Positions 44,991 to 54,181 of a stretch of DNA of 60,032 bases are shown in pieces. The stretch covers positions 1 to 60,032 of the forward strand of contig JADGFA010000024.1 of the NCBI GenBank assembly GCA_016744065.1, written 5' to 3'. This DNA is from Gammaproteobacteria bacterium. Its GTDB lineage: Bacteria; Pseudomonadota; Gammaproteobacteria; SZUA-229. The translations under genes and the position numbers were made by a program. Under the pieces are notes generated by a model, which had not been told where the DNA came from, searched no databases, and saw only the letters and a program-made list of their open reading frames with translations. Position 1 is the stretch's first letter, and every line of letters begins with the position of its first letter.

Positions 44991-47033
44991 ATGTCCACGG
45001 GACTATTAATTGCCTTAGTATGTGCTTTAGCAGGCATTGCATACGGTATTATTTCAATTTTCACTATTTTATCCAAACCAATGGGTAATGATAAAATGGT
45101 GGAAATTGCTAATGCAGTGCAGGAAGGCGCCATTGCTTACCTGGCTCGCCAGTACACAACAATCGGTATGGTAGGTGCTGTTCTGTTTATTGCTATGGGC
45201 TTTGCTCTTGGCTGGTACAGTGCTATCGGTTTTGCCATTGGTGCTATTCTTTCAGGTGCAGCCGGTTACATCGGTATGCATGTATCGGTTCGCTCTAACT
45301 CTCGTACAGCAGAAGCAGCTAAAGATGGTATTAACCCTGCCCTTCAAGTTGCTTTCAAAGGCGGAGCTATCACTGGTATGTTAGTGGTAGGCCTTGGTCT
45401 TTTAGGTGTTGCGGGTTACTACACAGTATTAACAACTATGGGTGTTTCACAGGAAGAATCATTACATGCACTAGTGGGTCTGGCTTTCGGTGGTTCATTA
45501 ATCTCTATCTTCGCTCGTCTTGGTGGCGGTATCTTTACCAAGGGTGCAGACGTAGGTGCTGACATCGTTGGTAAAGTTGAAGCCGGCATCCCTGAAGATG
45601 ACCCACGTAACCCGGCAACTATCGCTGATAACGTAGGTGATAATGTAGGTGACTGTGCGGGTATGGCAGCTGACCTGTTTGAGACATATGCAGTAACGAT
45701 TATTGCAACGATGTTATTAGGCGGCCTGGTAATGTCTGATATCGGTGAATTAGCCGTCACTTACCCATTAGTTCTGGGTGGTGTTTCGATTATTGGCTCA
45801 ATCATCGGAACCTTCTTCGTTAAGACTTCTGACGGCGCAAAAATTATGAATGCGCTTTATAAGGGAACGATTGTTGCGGCTGTTATTTCAGCTATTTCAT
45901 TTTACTTTGTTACTCAGGAAATGATGGGAGAAGTTGCATTAACCCTTGCAAGTGGTGCGGTTGTGGGTGCAACTGAATTCTATTACGCAGCATTAATTGG
46001 TTTAGCGCTGACAATTGCGATGATCGTCATTACCGAGTACTACACAGCAACTGAATATGCTCCCGTTAAAAACATTGCAAAGGCATCAACCACCGGTGAC
46101 GGTACAAATGTTATTGCCGGTTTAGGTGTTTCAATGAAATCAACTGCTATGCCTGTACTTTCAATCTGTGCATCTATCTGGGGTGCATATGAGTTAGCTG
46201 GTTTATACGGTATCGCGATTGCGGCAACTTCAATGTTATCTATGACCGGTATCATCGTTGCACTTGATGCATATGGCCCTATTACAGATAATGCAGGCGG
46301 CATTGCTGAAATGGCTGAGCTTCCTGAAGATGTGCGCACAACAACGGATGCACTTGATGCGGTTGGTAACACAACAAAAGCAGTTACTAAAGGTTACGCT
46401 ATAGGTTCTGCCGGTCTTGCAACATTGGTTCTGTTTGCTGATTTCACTCACTCATTATCAAGTAATGGCCTAAATGTTACCTTCGACCTGTCTAACCATA
46501 TGGTTATTATCGGTCTATTTATTGGTGGCCTGATTCCTTACCTGTTCGGTGCAATGGCAATGGAAGCAGTAGGTCGTGCGGCCGGTGATATCGTCACTGA
46601 AGTACGTCGCCAGTTTAAAGAAAAACCCGGCATTATGAATTACTCTGATAAGCCTGATTACTCTAAAGCAGTTGACCTGTTAACTAAAGCAGCAATTAAA
46701 GAAATGTTAATTCCTTCTTTATTGCCAGTTGTGGTTCCTATTATCGTTGGTCTAACTCTGGGCGCAGAAGCACTGGGTGGTGTTTTAATCGGTACTATCG
46801 TAACGGGATTATTTGTGGCAATTTCTATGACGACCGGTGGTGGTGCATGGGATAACGCAAAGAAATATATTGAAGACGGTAATCACGGTGGTAAGGGTTC
46901 TGATGCACATAAAGCAGCAGTTACGGGTGATACTGTAGGTGATCCGTACAAAGATACAGCGGGCCCAGCGATTAATCCTTTAATTAAAATTATGAATATT
47001 GTAGCTCTGTTGATTGTGCCTTTGCTTGCCTGA
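44991..47033 (+). CDS. hppA: K+-independent H+-translocating membrane pyrophosphatase
   Basis: 680 aa, about 16 membrane helices. It hydrolyses PPi and pumps protons, or runs in reverse to make PPi. Substrate-binding acids are in [20 protein letters not shown] and [18 protein letters not shown]. The [14 protein letters not shown] segment has Lys where K+-dependent enzymes have Ala, marking the K+-independent H+-pump class. It lies 715 bp downstream of pfp in the same direction, separated by a terminator and carrying its own FNR box, so it is separately regulated. Confidence 0.98.
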   Translation: MSTGLLIALVCALAGIAYGIISIFTILSKPMGNDKMVEIANAVQEGAIAYLARQYTTIGMVGAVLFIAMGFALGWYSAIGFAIGAILSGAAGYIGMHVSVRSNSRTAEAAKDGINPALQVAFKGGAITGMLVVGLGLLGVAGYYTVLTTMGVSQEESLHALVGLAFGGSLISIFARLGGGIFTKGADVGADIVGKVEAGIPEDDPRNPATIADNVGDNVGDCAGMAADLFETYAVTIIATMLLGGLVMSDIGELAVTYPLVLGGVSIIGSIIGTFFVKTSDGAKIMNALYKGTIVAAVISAISFYFVTQEMMGEVALTLASGAVVGATEFYYAALIGLALTIAMIVITEYYTATEYAPVKNIAKASTTGDGTNVIAGLGVSMKSTAMPVLSICASIWGAYELAGLYGIAIAATSMLSMTGIIVALDAYGPITDNAGGIAEMAELPEDVRTTTDALDAVGNTTKAVTKGYAIGSAGLATLVLFADFTHSLSSNGLNVTFDLSNHMVIIGLFIGGLIPYLFGAMAMEAVGRAAGDIVTEVRRQFKEKPGIMNYSDKPDYSKAVDLLTKAAIKEMLIPSLLPVVVPIIVGLTLGAEALGGVLIGTIVTGLFVAISMTTGGGAWDNAKKYIEDGNHGGKGSDAHKAAVTGDTVGDPYKDTAGPAINPLIKIMNIVALLIVPLLA

Positions 47034-47058
47034 TACTTTTTCTTAACCAGTAAAGCAT

Positions 47059-47107
47059 AGAAGCGTGGCTTCCCCGATGATGAATTGAGGAGCTGCGCTT
47101 TTTTTTG
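47059..47107 (+). terminator. Terminator of hppA
   Basis: A GC-containing stem (AAGCGTGGCTTCC with GGAGCTGCGCTT, one internal mismatch region) followed by eight T residues, starting about 25 bp after the stop codon. Confidence 0.8.
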
Positions 47108-47583
47108 AGTTTTTTTGGGGTCCAGCTACAGTTGATTTGCAAGCTTCCGGTTTTATGGGAATGTGATTTTTGTAGTTTGGCTTGCGGAAGGTTTGCCCAG
47201 GTCGAATAAAAGACACTCTGATCCTAATGGCACTTACTTAAGACTAAACACCCCTTAATTAAATGCACTAGTAGTGTCGATCAATCAACGCGAACCCATC
47301 ATCTGTTAAGTAGCGAGCAATACCGAACCCACAACTATTGAACTACCCTACAACCGTCATCCTGAGCGAATGCGAAGGATCTAACTACCCGGGCACTCAA
47401 GATCCTTCGCATTCGCTCAGGATGACAGTTATTCACATATGTTTTATTTATATGTTCCTTTTAAAACCAGTACTTACCCCTGTGCTGGAGCTTAAGTAAG
47501 TGCCATTACACTCTGATCCCATTTTTTCTTTTTTTCTCGTTAGTACAGTCGTTTTTTGACCAGAACGATTTTTGATAGCTTTG
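47108..47583. other. Spacer carrying MITE copy 2
   Basis: About 475 bp between the hppA terminator and the membrane protein gene at 47584. Occupied mainly by the MITE at 47225-47508. A loose GCAAGCTTCCGG / GCGGAAGGTTTGC inverted pair lies at about 47140-47200. Confidence 0.6.
47225..47508. mobile_element. MITE-like element, copy 2 (about 283 bp, perfect ends)
   Basis: Perfect 18-bp terminal inverted repeats TAATGGCACTTACTTAAG (47225-47242) and CTTAAGTAAGTGCCATTA (47491-47508). The 12-bp sequence ACACTCTGATCC occurs directly before (47213-47224) and at the right boundary (47508-47519), as a target duplication would. Inside is a perfect 27-bp-arm hairpin (47356-47382 with 47400-47426). No coding capacity, so mobilised in trans or by a lost transposase. 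Its interior is in the opposite orientation to that of copy 1. Confidence 0.85.
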
Positions 47584-48141
47584 TTATACATTTACTAAAC
47601 CCTTAATCACATCCTTTAATTCTGTTTCATTAAAACCTAAATATAATAGTATCCCTATTAATAAAACTAATTCAACTAATCTAATAACACTTCCGGCTAA
47701 ACTCTTTTCAAATGGTTCCGACTTAAAGCCTGCTGTTTCAAGCAGCCAAAAAGGCAAGCGAATAATTTTTGTTATAGTCGAGGAAAACCAATAAACAGGA
47801 TTGATTATCTTCAAAAGTTGAGCTTTCTCAACCTCAAGACATGCACCAATAGTTTCATTTAATAGATCAAGTTTTTGACTATCCTCTATAAAACCAGTTG
47901 CATCATTATTTATGATCGTTGAAAATGCATGACATTGCGCTTTAGTGGTAGGCGAAAAAGCTATAACTGGAACTTGAAAAACACCTGCCAATCTTTTCGC
48001 TCTAGGCAGCCCCCTAGCAAGTTCTTCTCTTAGAGTGCTCATTTCAGCCATATGACTTTTAATCTCATTGATCGTGCCTCCAGAAAGTTCTACTTCCTTG
48101 TTCGACAGAAATATTTTGGCTGACCGATAATAGTCCTCCAT
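47584..48141 (-). CDS. Hypothetical membrane-anchored protein
   Basis: 185 aa. Soluble helical N-terminal part (MAEMSTLREELARGLPRAKR, then FQVPVIAFSPTTKAQCHAFS) and a hydrophobic C-terminal helix at about 153-170 (LVELVLLIGILLYLGF), with another weakly hydrophobic stretch near 113-135. No family recognised. A purine-rich GAGGA sequence lies at the start itself. It stands between two MITE-type repeats, so it may be accessory. Confidence 0.6.
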   Translation of the reverse strand: MEDYYRSAKIFLSNKEVELSGGTINEIKSHMAEMSTLREELARGLPRAKRLAGVFQVPVIAFSPTTKAQCHAFSTIINNDATGFIEDSQKLDLLNETIGACLEVEKAQLLKIINPVYWFSSTITKIIRLPFWLLETAGFKSEPFEKSLAGSVIRLVELVLLIGILLYLGFNETELKDVIKGLVNV

Positions 48142-48389
48142 AAATTTTCGATCTGATTTAATGGTGAACTAGATCATCTTTCCTTATTAATATAACGATT
48201 TACATAACTCTCCGGTTTATACAGCAGAGTAAAATGACGCTGCGTGTAGAACTGGTCAGTGTTAATGCACTTGTTACATTTTTATACTCTAAATGTTTTT
48301 TAGTATCACTACTCAAGCTTTAGTGTATTTATATCAAGCATATATGATTTTGTTAAATCGGTATTTTTTTACCCTTATAGCCATTAAAT

Positions 48390-48552
48390 GAGAAGGATTT
48401 AACTAGCCAAGCTCAAGATCCTTCGCATTCGCTCAGGATGACAGTTGTGGGGTGGATCAATAGCTGTATTGCCCTATTTAACAGGTGGTGACCTGATCCA
48501 CACCATTAGTGCATTTACATAGATACTGCTTAGTCTTAGTTCAGTAGCATTA
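48390..48552. mobile_element. MITE-like element, copy 3, 5'-truncated
   Basis: Shares the internal hairpin right arm (AGATCCTTCGCATTCGCTCA), the following GGATGACAGTTGTG and GCCCTATTTAACAG-type sequence with copy 1, and ends in CTTAGTTCAGTAGCATTA (13/18 match to the perfect end). The left end and most of the left hairpin arm are gone. Confidence 0.65.
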
Positions 48553-48582
48553 ATATCTGAAGGTACTTTTTAAAACTCTACA

Positions 48583-48865
48583 GTGATCGAAGAAGAATGG
48601 GGCCTACATGTCTGGAAAACTGACGAAAACAGCAAGCGTTATGACAACTCTAAAGCTATGATACCTTTGAAAAAGATAATATTAAGTTAACGACGCTTTA
48701 TTTTATCTTGATGAAACAGGTTTTCTTTGCTGAAATAAACGTGATAAGTGCTTAGAAGAACCTAAAGACATTCTTGCTTATCACAAAAAAGTTGATAACA
48801 TAATCAAAAGCAGGAAGAAGCGTGAAAAGCAATACTGGATGACTAATGTTCCTGTTCAATTATAA
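48583..48865 (+). pseudogene. Degenerate coding-like sequence
   Basis: Rightward frames read EEEWGLHVWKTDENSKRYDN and, after a frame change and a TGA, EEPKDILAYHKKVDNIIKSR ending in WMTNVPVQL. The composition looks like a former protein gene with at least two disruptions. Family not recognised. Confidence 0.35.
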
Positions 48866-48968
48866 TAAGCTTATGACTGTAAATTTTGAGTATTTATGCT
48901 CCATTCGGGGGATTTATTTTCCTGATTATAAAGCTATTATTATACACTTAGGAAACAACGTCTCTTTA

Positions 48969-48994
48969 GCCGCCAGCTTGTCTGGCGGCTTTTT
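48969..48994 (+). terminator. Strong rho-independent terminator upstream of the phosphoesterase gene
   Basis: GCCGCCAG (48969-48976) and CTGGCGGC (48982-48989) form a perfect 8-bp GC stem with a 5-nt loop followed by TTTTT. It ends 25 bp before the ATG at 49019, with no intact upstream gene to serve. Confidence 0.8.
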
Positions 48995-49018
48995 ATTAAT
49001 AACAGAAAGAGCAAAATC

Positions 49019-49564
49019 ATGACCCCTCAACAATCAGGTACACGTAGAGTTGCTATTGTTTCTGACACCCACGGTGTTATCAGCTCTGATATTCTCAAAG
49101 CAATAAAATCCTGTGACCAGATTATTCATGCAGGTGACATTTGTGGCGCCCATGTTCTCGATCAGTTAAAACAAATTTGTCCTAATGTCACCGCGGTTAC
49201 TGGTAATAATGATATGGCAAGCTTATGGGCGGAAAATGAGCAGTCTATTGTTAACGGGTTACCGGCTATTGCCGAAATAGATTTACCCGGTGGTACCATT
49301 GCTATTGAGCACGGCCACAAACACGGTATGCACCGGCCCGACCATGCATCTCTAAGAGCAAGCCACCCCCATGCACGGGTTATCATATATGGGCATACTC
49401 ATACCATGCTGGTTGATAACGATACAAAACCCTGGGTAGCAAATCCGGGTGCTGCCGGTGCTACACGTACACGTGGCGGCCCCTCATGCCTGATACTCAC
49501 CGCATCCTCAGAGTGCGACTGGAATATTGAGATGCTTCGCTTTAAAGATGATGCAGCGGCTTAA
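49019..49564 (+). CDS. YfcE/MJ0936-type metallophosphoesterase
   Basis: 181 aa cytoplasmic phosphodiesterase. Metal-binding motifs appear in order: VSDTHG, HAGDICG, TGNND, EHGHKHG and YGHTH. Small calcineurin-like enzymes of this type act on phosphodiesters; the physiological substrate is unknown. A second GNP-like patch, WVANPGAAGATR, is conserved. Stands alone between two strong hairpins. Confidence 0.9.
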   Translation: MTPQQSGTRRVAIVSDTHGVISSDILKAIKSCDQIIHAGDICGAHVLDQLKQICPNVTAVTGNNDMASLWAENEQSIVNGLPAIAEIDLPGGTIAIEHGHKHGMHRPDHASLRASHPHARVIIYGHTHTMLVDNDTKPWVANPGAAGATRTRGGPSCLILTASSECDWNIEMLRFKDDAAA

Positions 49565-49581
49565 AATAGCTGCTTTTACCC

Positions 49582-49610
49582 TGAAGCAAAACTTACCCAG
49601 TTTTGCTTCA
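49582..49610 (+). terminator. Hairpin after the phosphoesterase gene
   Basis: Perfect 11-bp stem TGAAGCAAAAC (49582-49592) with GTTTTGCTTCA (49600-49610), 18 bp after the stop; the T-run is short. Confidence 0.6.
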
Positions 49611-49837
49611 TATCCATCGGGAAAGAACGCGCTTTCTGCACTCTGTTCCAAGTGGTGATTCCCATTGGCGGAGCGATGGGCGACTCTATACAACACCTGG
49701 CGGCTTCAAAACAGGGGGCAGACATAAAAAATCTGATATTTTTCCCCGATCGACATACTCCACAACAGTGCTTTTTTTACCCGTAAATTAATCTGAAAAA
49801 GACCTGCTTCTGACTAATATCTGATCATGCTTATACC

Positions 49838-50257
49838 CTACGGTTTTAACAAATGCAGCGCCAGTTTCACAAAATCAACAGACGTCACTATTCCCTTTAA
49901 CTGCATATCCTCAACCACTGGCAAACAACTCACTTTTTTAGTGATAAATAACTCGCCAACATTCATCAGACCTGCACCTGGATCAACCGTAGTACAATCT
50001 GTCGACATTATGTCTTTGACCCGGGTACGCTGTTCACGTTTTTCCAGCCCACTCAGACCAAACTTTTCAACAATATTAAATGCATGGTTCAATAAGCTAC
50101 GCTGAGTTAATAAGCCCACAAAACAACCTGATTCATCATCTACAACGGGCAAATGACGTATCCCCTTCTCTTTAAACACCATCCTTGCCTGATGAATAGT
50201 ATCTGATAATTTAACGCATAGAACATGAGATATCATAATATCACTTACTGTTTTCAT
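49838..50257 (-). CDS. Protein with two CBS domains
   Basis: 139 aa consisting of a CBS pair (Bateman module) only: residues about 7-60 (ISHVLCVKLSDTIHQARMVF, RHLPVVDDESGCFVGLLTQR) and about 80-135 (MSTDCTTVDPGAGL, SCLPVVEDMQLKGIVTSVDF). Such modules bind adenine nucleotides and regulate partners. No fused effector domain. Monocistronic. Confidence 0.92.
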   Translation of the reverse strand: MKTVSDIMISHVLCVKLSDTIHQARMVFKEKGIRHLPVVDDESGCFVGLLTQRSLLNHAFNIVEKFGLSGLEKREQRTRVKDIMSTDCTTVDPGAGLMNVGELFITKKVSCLPVVEDMQLKGIVTSVDFVKLALHLLKP

Positions 50258-50495
50258 ATTTCTTATAAACCCTTATTTATCAAACCGATAGAAAGAGTAT
50301 AGACCTTAATCAGAATTATAAATTCACTCCTGAGCTAATAAAAATCAGATAAAACTATCTCACTTATAATCAGGAAAATTTAATTATAATAGCCTGACAG
50401 GTTCATTAAAATCCTGCATTCTACCTGTCGGCTGAGGTGCCTCTTATTAATTTTCAATGGTAAAATATCAAGTTGAATATTCAGGATTATAATTT

Positions 50496-50750
50496 ATGAT
50501 GTATCTGGCTCTAGAGGTACAATCGACCAGCCATACAGACAGGTGTAGCCAACTCAATGCATGGGTAAATGTGAAAAACCATACTGCTGCAATGGGAATA
50601 TTACATGAAAAACTTTCTTTAGAAGGCTGGGTACTGATAAATGTCCTTGAATCAAGCGCAACGGATGAGTCTGATTATTTTCCGCCCTGCCCATCATTCG
50701 ATGCATTTAAAGAAGCTCAACAAGCTTTATTAGCACTTCGATTCCTGTAG
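50496..50750 (+). CDS. Small conserved-looking hypothetical protein
   Basis: 84 aa (83 from the second Met). Compact alpha/beta composition: LALEVQSTSH, AAMGILHEKLSLEGWVLINV, ESDYFPPCPSFDAFKEAQQA. Soluble, no signal peptide. It ends 38 bp before a symmetrical terminator. Family not recognised. Confidence 0.55.
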   Translation: MMYLALEVQSTSHTDRCSQLNAWVNVKNHTAAMGILHEKLSLEGWVLINVLESSATDESDYFPPCPSFDAFKEAQQALLALRFL

Positions 50751-50787
50751 TATTTACTAACGGCCAAATGCAATACTACAAACACAA

Positions 50788-50811
50788 AAATACCCGCATA
50801 AACGGGTATTT
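50788..50811. terminator. Bidirectional terminator
   Basis: AAATACCCG-CATAAA-CGGGTATTT, a perfect 9-bp stem flanked by A and T runs on both sides, between the convergent ends of the 50496 gene and the 50856 small gene. Confidence 0.75.
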
Positions 50812-50855
50812 AAAACTTTAATTTTTAATCACAATGCCTCTGAGAACTGCCATTA

Positions 50856-50969
50856 TTAACAGGCTCTATTGTTACAGCCACCTTTTGATCGACACAAACC
50901 AAACATAACAACGACAACAACTATAGCAAGGCTAATACCTACATATGTAAATATATCCATATTCACCAT
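50856..50969 (-). CDS. Small single-pass membrane protein with cysteine-rich tail
   Basis: 37 aa. Start ATG at 50969 preceded by GGAG at 9-10 bp spacing. Sequence begins MVNMDIFTYVGIS, then a very hydrophobic helix (LAIVVVVVMFGLC) and a short tail, RSKGGCNNRAC, giving three cysteines in all. Proper ribosome binding site, a strong terminator downstream and clean membrane topology support a real gene. Possible roles include metal or thiol chemistry or a membrane-protein regulator; none is known. Confidence 0.6.
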   Translation of the reverse strand: MVNMDIFTYVGISLAIVVVVVMFGLCRSKGGCNNRAC

Positions 50970-51301
50970 AAGCTTACTCCGCTAATTAAATAAAAGTCTA
51001 TATTAGAGCATACTTATTAATATGACCAGCCTATGCCGATCACCTCCATTAACTTAATATTAGTTATTTGATGCTTATCACATAATAAAAAACAGAATAA
51101 ATCAATTACCTGACTTAAAAATCAACTCAACTATCTGATTTTATTATATTTTATATATAAACAAAACGAAGCACTCTGAGTTGTAGGCTATTTACTCTTA
51201 GTAGATACCCGGCAGTAAATATATTATTGAGATAAGGCACGCCTAAAACTCAGGATGGTAATCACCTGAACTGAACCGTAATATCAAATGCCTTGCTCAC
51301 T
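50970..51301. other. Intergenic spacer
   Basis: About 330 bp, AT-rich, between the small membrane protein start and the lipase-like gene end. I see nothing recognisable. Confidence 0.5.
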
Positions 51302-52798
51302 CTACTGTTTATTCCATTCATCTACATACAGCCTCAACCTGGCTTTAAAACCTTTTTTCGAGGTTAATGGAATATATAAGCCTTTATCATCTGATTTAAT
51401 TTCACTGCCATTTGATTCACTCCAGGCATCATCACTAAAGTTATACCTGACTTTAAACCCTTCAGCATCAGAGGTAATACGAATGACAACGGTATTCCTG
51501 AATAAATATTCACCTGGTACCGTTCTATCAAAAAACAAAAAGCCATCAATTTCATAATCTGTTGTAGAAACAGACAGGTCAACAGAGAACACAACCGACT
51601 TGCCTACTGTTATATTTTTTGATGATAAAAAAGCAGAAAACAAATAAGGCGATCGTGCCTTATTAAGGCCAGCGACATTATTAACTTTTAATAATTCATC
51701 AAATTTTCTAAGTACTGCTGAGAAAGTTTCTTTTCTTCTCTCTGTTAGTTTATATGTCATCGCGCCACGTGGTGACAGCGTAGACTCAAAATAATATGAA
51801 GCTTTTATATCTTTACCTTTACCTAAGGCCTTACGGATTGTAGGCGGCAACGGTAACTCTTCTACTTCAAGTACCCCTGTTGCTCTATAATTACCAAACA
51901 GGAAACGCGTCAGGTTCTGATAACCCTCTTCAGAATTAACGACTCCATAATGCCCACTATGACTACGGTGTACATAGGCCCTGGGAGATTTTGCAACAAC
52001 TGCATTGCTGATTTTTACCAGGCCGTCACTCATATCGCCTGCAAGCTTACTCGACAGACCTGCTGCAACGGTATAATCTTTATGATTGGTACCCACCAGA
52101 CAAAAGAATTTATTCTCATCAAAGTGCCCACCCAAAGAATCTACTCTTTCTGGATTTCCAGGCAGGTTAAGATAGTCACTTATATTACCTCTATTAAAAT
52201 TATTCATATCATTTAAACTCAAAAAATCGGGTATATTTATACCCGCCATTTCAATACCATTATGCGGTGTCGCATAAGTAAACACTTTATCAACCATCGC
52301 TCTGGTACTCACATCACTAACCTGATCGTTTTGCAAAAAACAACGGCAAACCAGCCCGCCCATTGAATGTGCAACCAGATAAACTTTAAAATCATTTAAG
52401 GCTTTCTGATCCCCCATACACACTTTTTCTCTAACATCCAGAATAAGCTTATTTAAACCTCTTGCTGAATCTTCTATTGATGGCACTTCACCCTGGCCTA
52501 AATCAGTATCACATTGCTCATAGTAGCGATATACAATGACACTTTTTGCAGATAATTTTCCTGTTTTTTCATGGCCATTTTCATAAGCATCTACATAACC
52601 ATAATCTTTCATTAGACGAATTAATGGAGATTCAAAAATATGACGACTCACTTTGCCATCCCAGCATTGACGTAATTTAGTCGCACCAAGATTAAACCCC
52701 ATATAGGGTGTCGCAACGGTTTCAGAAATTTCGCTCTGAGACATAGCGTAGCCTCGAACGTAAATAATGGGATAAAAAGGGTGCGTTATTTTACTCAT
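51302..52798 (-). CDS. Lipase/esterase-like alpha/beta hydrolase
   Basis: 498 aa. Catalytic triad candidates: Ser145 in LVAHSMGGLVCRCF, Asp258 in MSDGLVKIS, His283 in HRSHSGHYGVVN. VRGYAMS near 14-20 fits the oxyanion strand. The N-terminal 300 residues form the hydrolase; residues about 305-498 are a beta-rich domain (YEIDGFLFFDRTVPGEYLFR). No signal peptide. It is the third gene of a unit with a helical protein and a lipoprotein. That arrangement and the large C-terminal domain resemble secreted phospholipase effector loci, but no T6SS genes are visible. Confidence 0.8.
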   Translation of the reverse strand: MSKITHPFYPIIYVRGYAMSQSEISETVATPYMGFNLGATKLRQCWDGKVSRHIFESPLIRLMKDYGYVDAYENGHEKTGKLSAKSVIVYRYYEQCDTDLGQGEVPSIEDSARGLNKLILDVREKVCMGDQKALNDFKVYLVAHSMGGLVCRCFLQNDQVSDVSTRAMVDKVFTYATPHNGIEMAGINIPDFLSLNDMNNFNRGNISDYLNLPGNPERVDSLGGHFDENKFFCLVGTNHKDYTVAAGLSSKLAGDMSDGLVKISNAVVAKSPRAYVHRSHSGHYGVVNSEEGYQNLTRFLFGNYRATGVLEVEELPLPPTIRKALGKGKDIKASYYFESTLSPRGAMTYKLTERRKETFSAVLRKFDELLKVNNVAGLNKARSPYLFSAFLSSKNITVGKSVVFSVDLSVSTTDYEIDGFLFFDRTVPGEYLFRNTVVIRITSDAEGFKVRYNFSDDAWSESNGSEIKSDDKGLYIPLTSKKGFKARLRLYVDEWNKQ

Positions 52799-52873
52799 CA
52801 GACTATTTCCTTTATCATTTTTAGTAAGCTGTCATTTTTATTTATATAAACTGAGAGTTCATTATGAACGACA

Positions 52874-53197
52874 TTATAAAACGGCGATTAAACCTGTAAC
52901 CTTCACTGCTGCTTTAGACACTTTTCCAACAAGCCTGGCAACTTTAGCTGTTGTCTCAGATATATTATTTATTGATTTTCTAGTCTCATTTGCCAGGCCA
53001 GTTGCTTCATTTAAACTTTCAATTGCTTCATTTAATGCTGGCTCACTCTCATTAATGGTTTTATGTGCTAATGTTGACGCCAGCTCATCCAGCTTATCTC
53101 TCTCATCTAATATTCTGGTTTTTTCTTCACCTTCGAGTAAAGGCCATAAATCATTCAACTCGTTTATAGTTAAGCTCAGCTCTTCTAATTCAGTCAT
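52874..53197 (-). CDS. Small helical/coiled-coil protein
   Basis: 107 aa. The N-terminal two-thirds is predicted helical coiled coil (EELSLTINELNDLWPLLEGE ... LNEAIESLNEATGLANETRK). The C-terminus is an amphipathic to hydrophobic helix (ARLVGKVSKAAVKVTGLIAV) that could associate with membranes. Between the lipoprotein and lipase genes with 24- and 75-bp gaps. Family not recognised; an adaptor or immunity-like partner of the hydrolase is possible. Confidence 0.65.
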   Translation of the reverse strand: MTELEELSLTINELNDLWPLLEGEEKTRILDERDKLDELASTLAHKTINESEPALNEAIESLNEATGLANETRKSINNISETTAKVARLVGKVSKAAVKVTGLIAVL

Positions 53198-53221
53198 ATT
53201 TCACCCTGTAAAAAATGTTAA

Positions 53222-54181
53222 TTAGTCTTTACAGATTATTCCTTTTTTTTCATCTGCAACTACTTCACCACTACAGTTAAGCATCAACTCTTCAAGATCA
53301 TCATAATTTTTATGCACCGTTACAATATCCCCAATAACGTTAAACACCTCTTTACTGGTAAAGTCATCTTTTTCAAGCTCTGTTTTTAACTTTGCGTGTG
53401 CTTTCATAATAGAAGTAATGGCTTTTTGTGCCTGTAAAACAATTGCTCCTGTTGATTCCATTTCTACATAACGCAAATAAATAGCATCCAGTGCTTTTTT
53501 TCTGTCAGAAAACGATCGTTTTTCTGTTTTATTGTTATAGTCATCAAAATAACCAGCTAATACAGTTCCCCGCATACTATATATACGACTTTCTAATGCA
53601 CTTTTAAGTAGCTGCTCATTTATGACTTTACCAATAAGTTGTATTTGACTGTCAGATGCAATAATTATTTTTTTTAATGCCCTGCCTCTTTTGTTCTCAG
53701 CATAAAAAGTTGAAAATTCCGCAATTACACGGCTAATTTCACTGCTTTTCTCATCCGTTAATAAATCTTCAGATGAATTTTTAATTGTTTTATAGTGTTT
53801 ATTCATGCTTTGAAGGGAGTTAGCCAACTTAACACTGGCCAGTGATATTTTTTCGCGTGAACCTGCTGAAGCCAGTTCAGACAATGACCAGGCATAAGCT
53901 CCAAGCGCTTTATTCGCTTTATATAGTGCGAATTTTTTTTTATCGGCATCACGAATTAAAATGCGTCTAATTGGGTCCAGGTCTGATTTGGTATATTTTT
54001 TACTGCGCTGTGCCATTTTAGCCAGCTTATTATTAATATTAGCTTCATTATAATCACTGATGACTGAATCTATTTTTGATGTAACACCTGAGGCGGCGAT
54101 ACCAAATGCCTCAATTTGACCTGTAGGTGTTGAAGCACAACCCATGATGAGCAAGCTAATAAGGACTATACTGAATTTCAT
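53222..54181 (-). CDS. Helical lipoprotein of unknown function
   Basis: 319 aa. Signal peptide with lipobox LLIMGC (Cys15) predicts lipidation. The mature part is almost entirely charged helices (AKMAQRSKKYTKSDLDPIRR, SLQSMNKHYKTIKNSSEDLL). Two C-terminal cysteines (NCSGE and GIICKD) could pair. First gene of the lipoprotein-helical-lipase unit. Family not recognised. Confidence 0.7.
   Translation of the reverse strand: MKFSIVLISLLIMGCASTPTGQIEAFGIAASGVTSKIDSVISDYNEANINNKLAKMAQRSKKYTKSDLDPIRRILIRDADKKKFALYKANKALGAYAWSLSELASAGSREKISLASVKLANSLQSMNKHYKTIKNSSEDLLTDEKSSEISRVIAEFSTFYAENKRGRALKKIIIASDSQIQLIGKVINEQLLKSALESRIYSMRGTVLAGYFDDYNNKTEKRSFSDRKKALDAIYLRYVEMESTGAIVLQAQKAITSIMKAHAKLKTELEKDDFTSKEVFNVIGDIVTVHKNYDDLEELMLNCSGEVVADEKKGIICKD

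Larger units (their letters stand above)
48142..49018. other. Gene-poor region with decayed sequence
   Basis: About 880 bp: a 5'-truncated MITE copy (48390-48552), degenerate coding-like sequence (48583-48865), and a strong terminator just before the phosphoesterase gene. No intact gene recognised. Confidence 0.55.

Noticed and set aside
49603..49791. 62-codon plus-strand frame after the phosphoesterase gene
   Set aside because: It starts inside the terminator hairpin, lacks a ribosome binding site and matches nothing.
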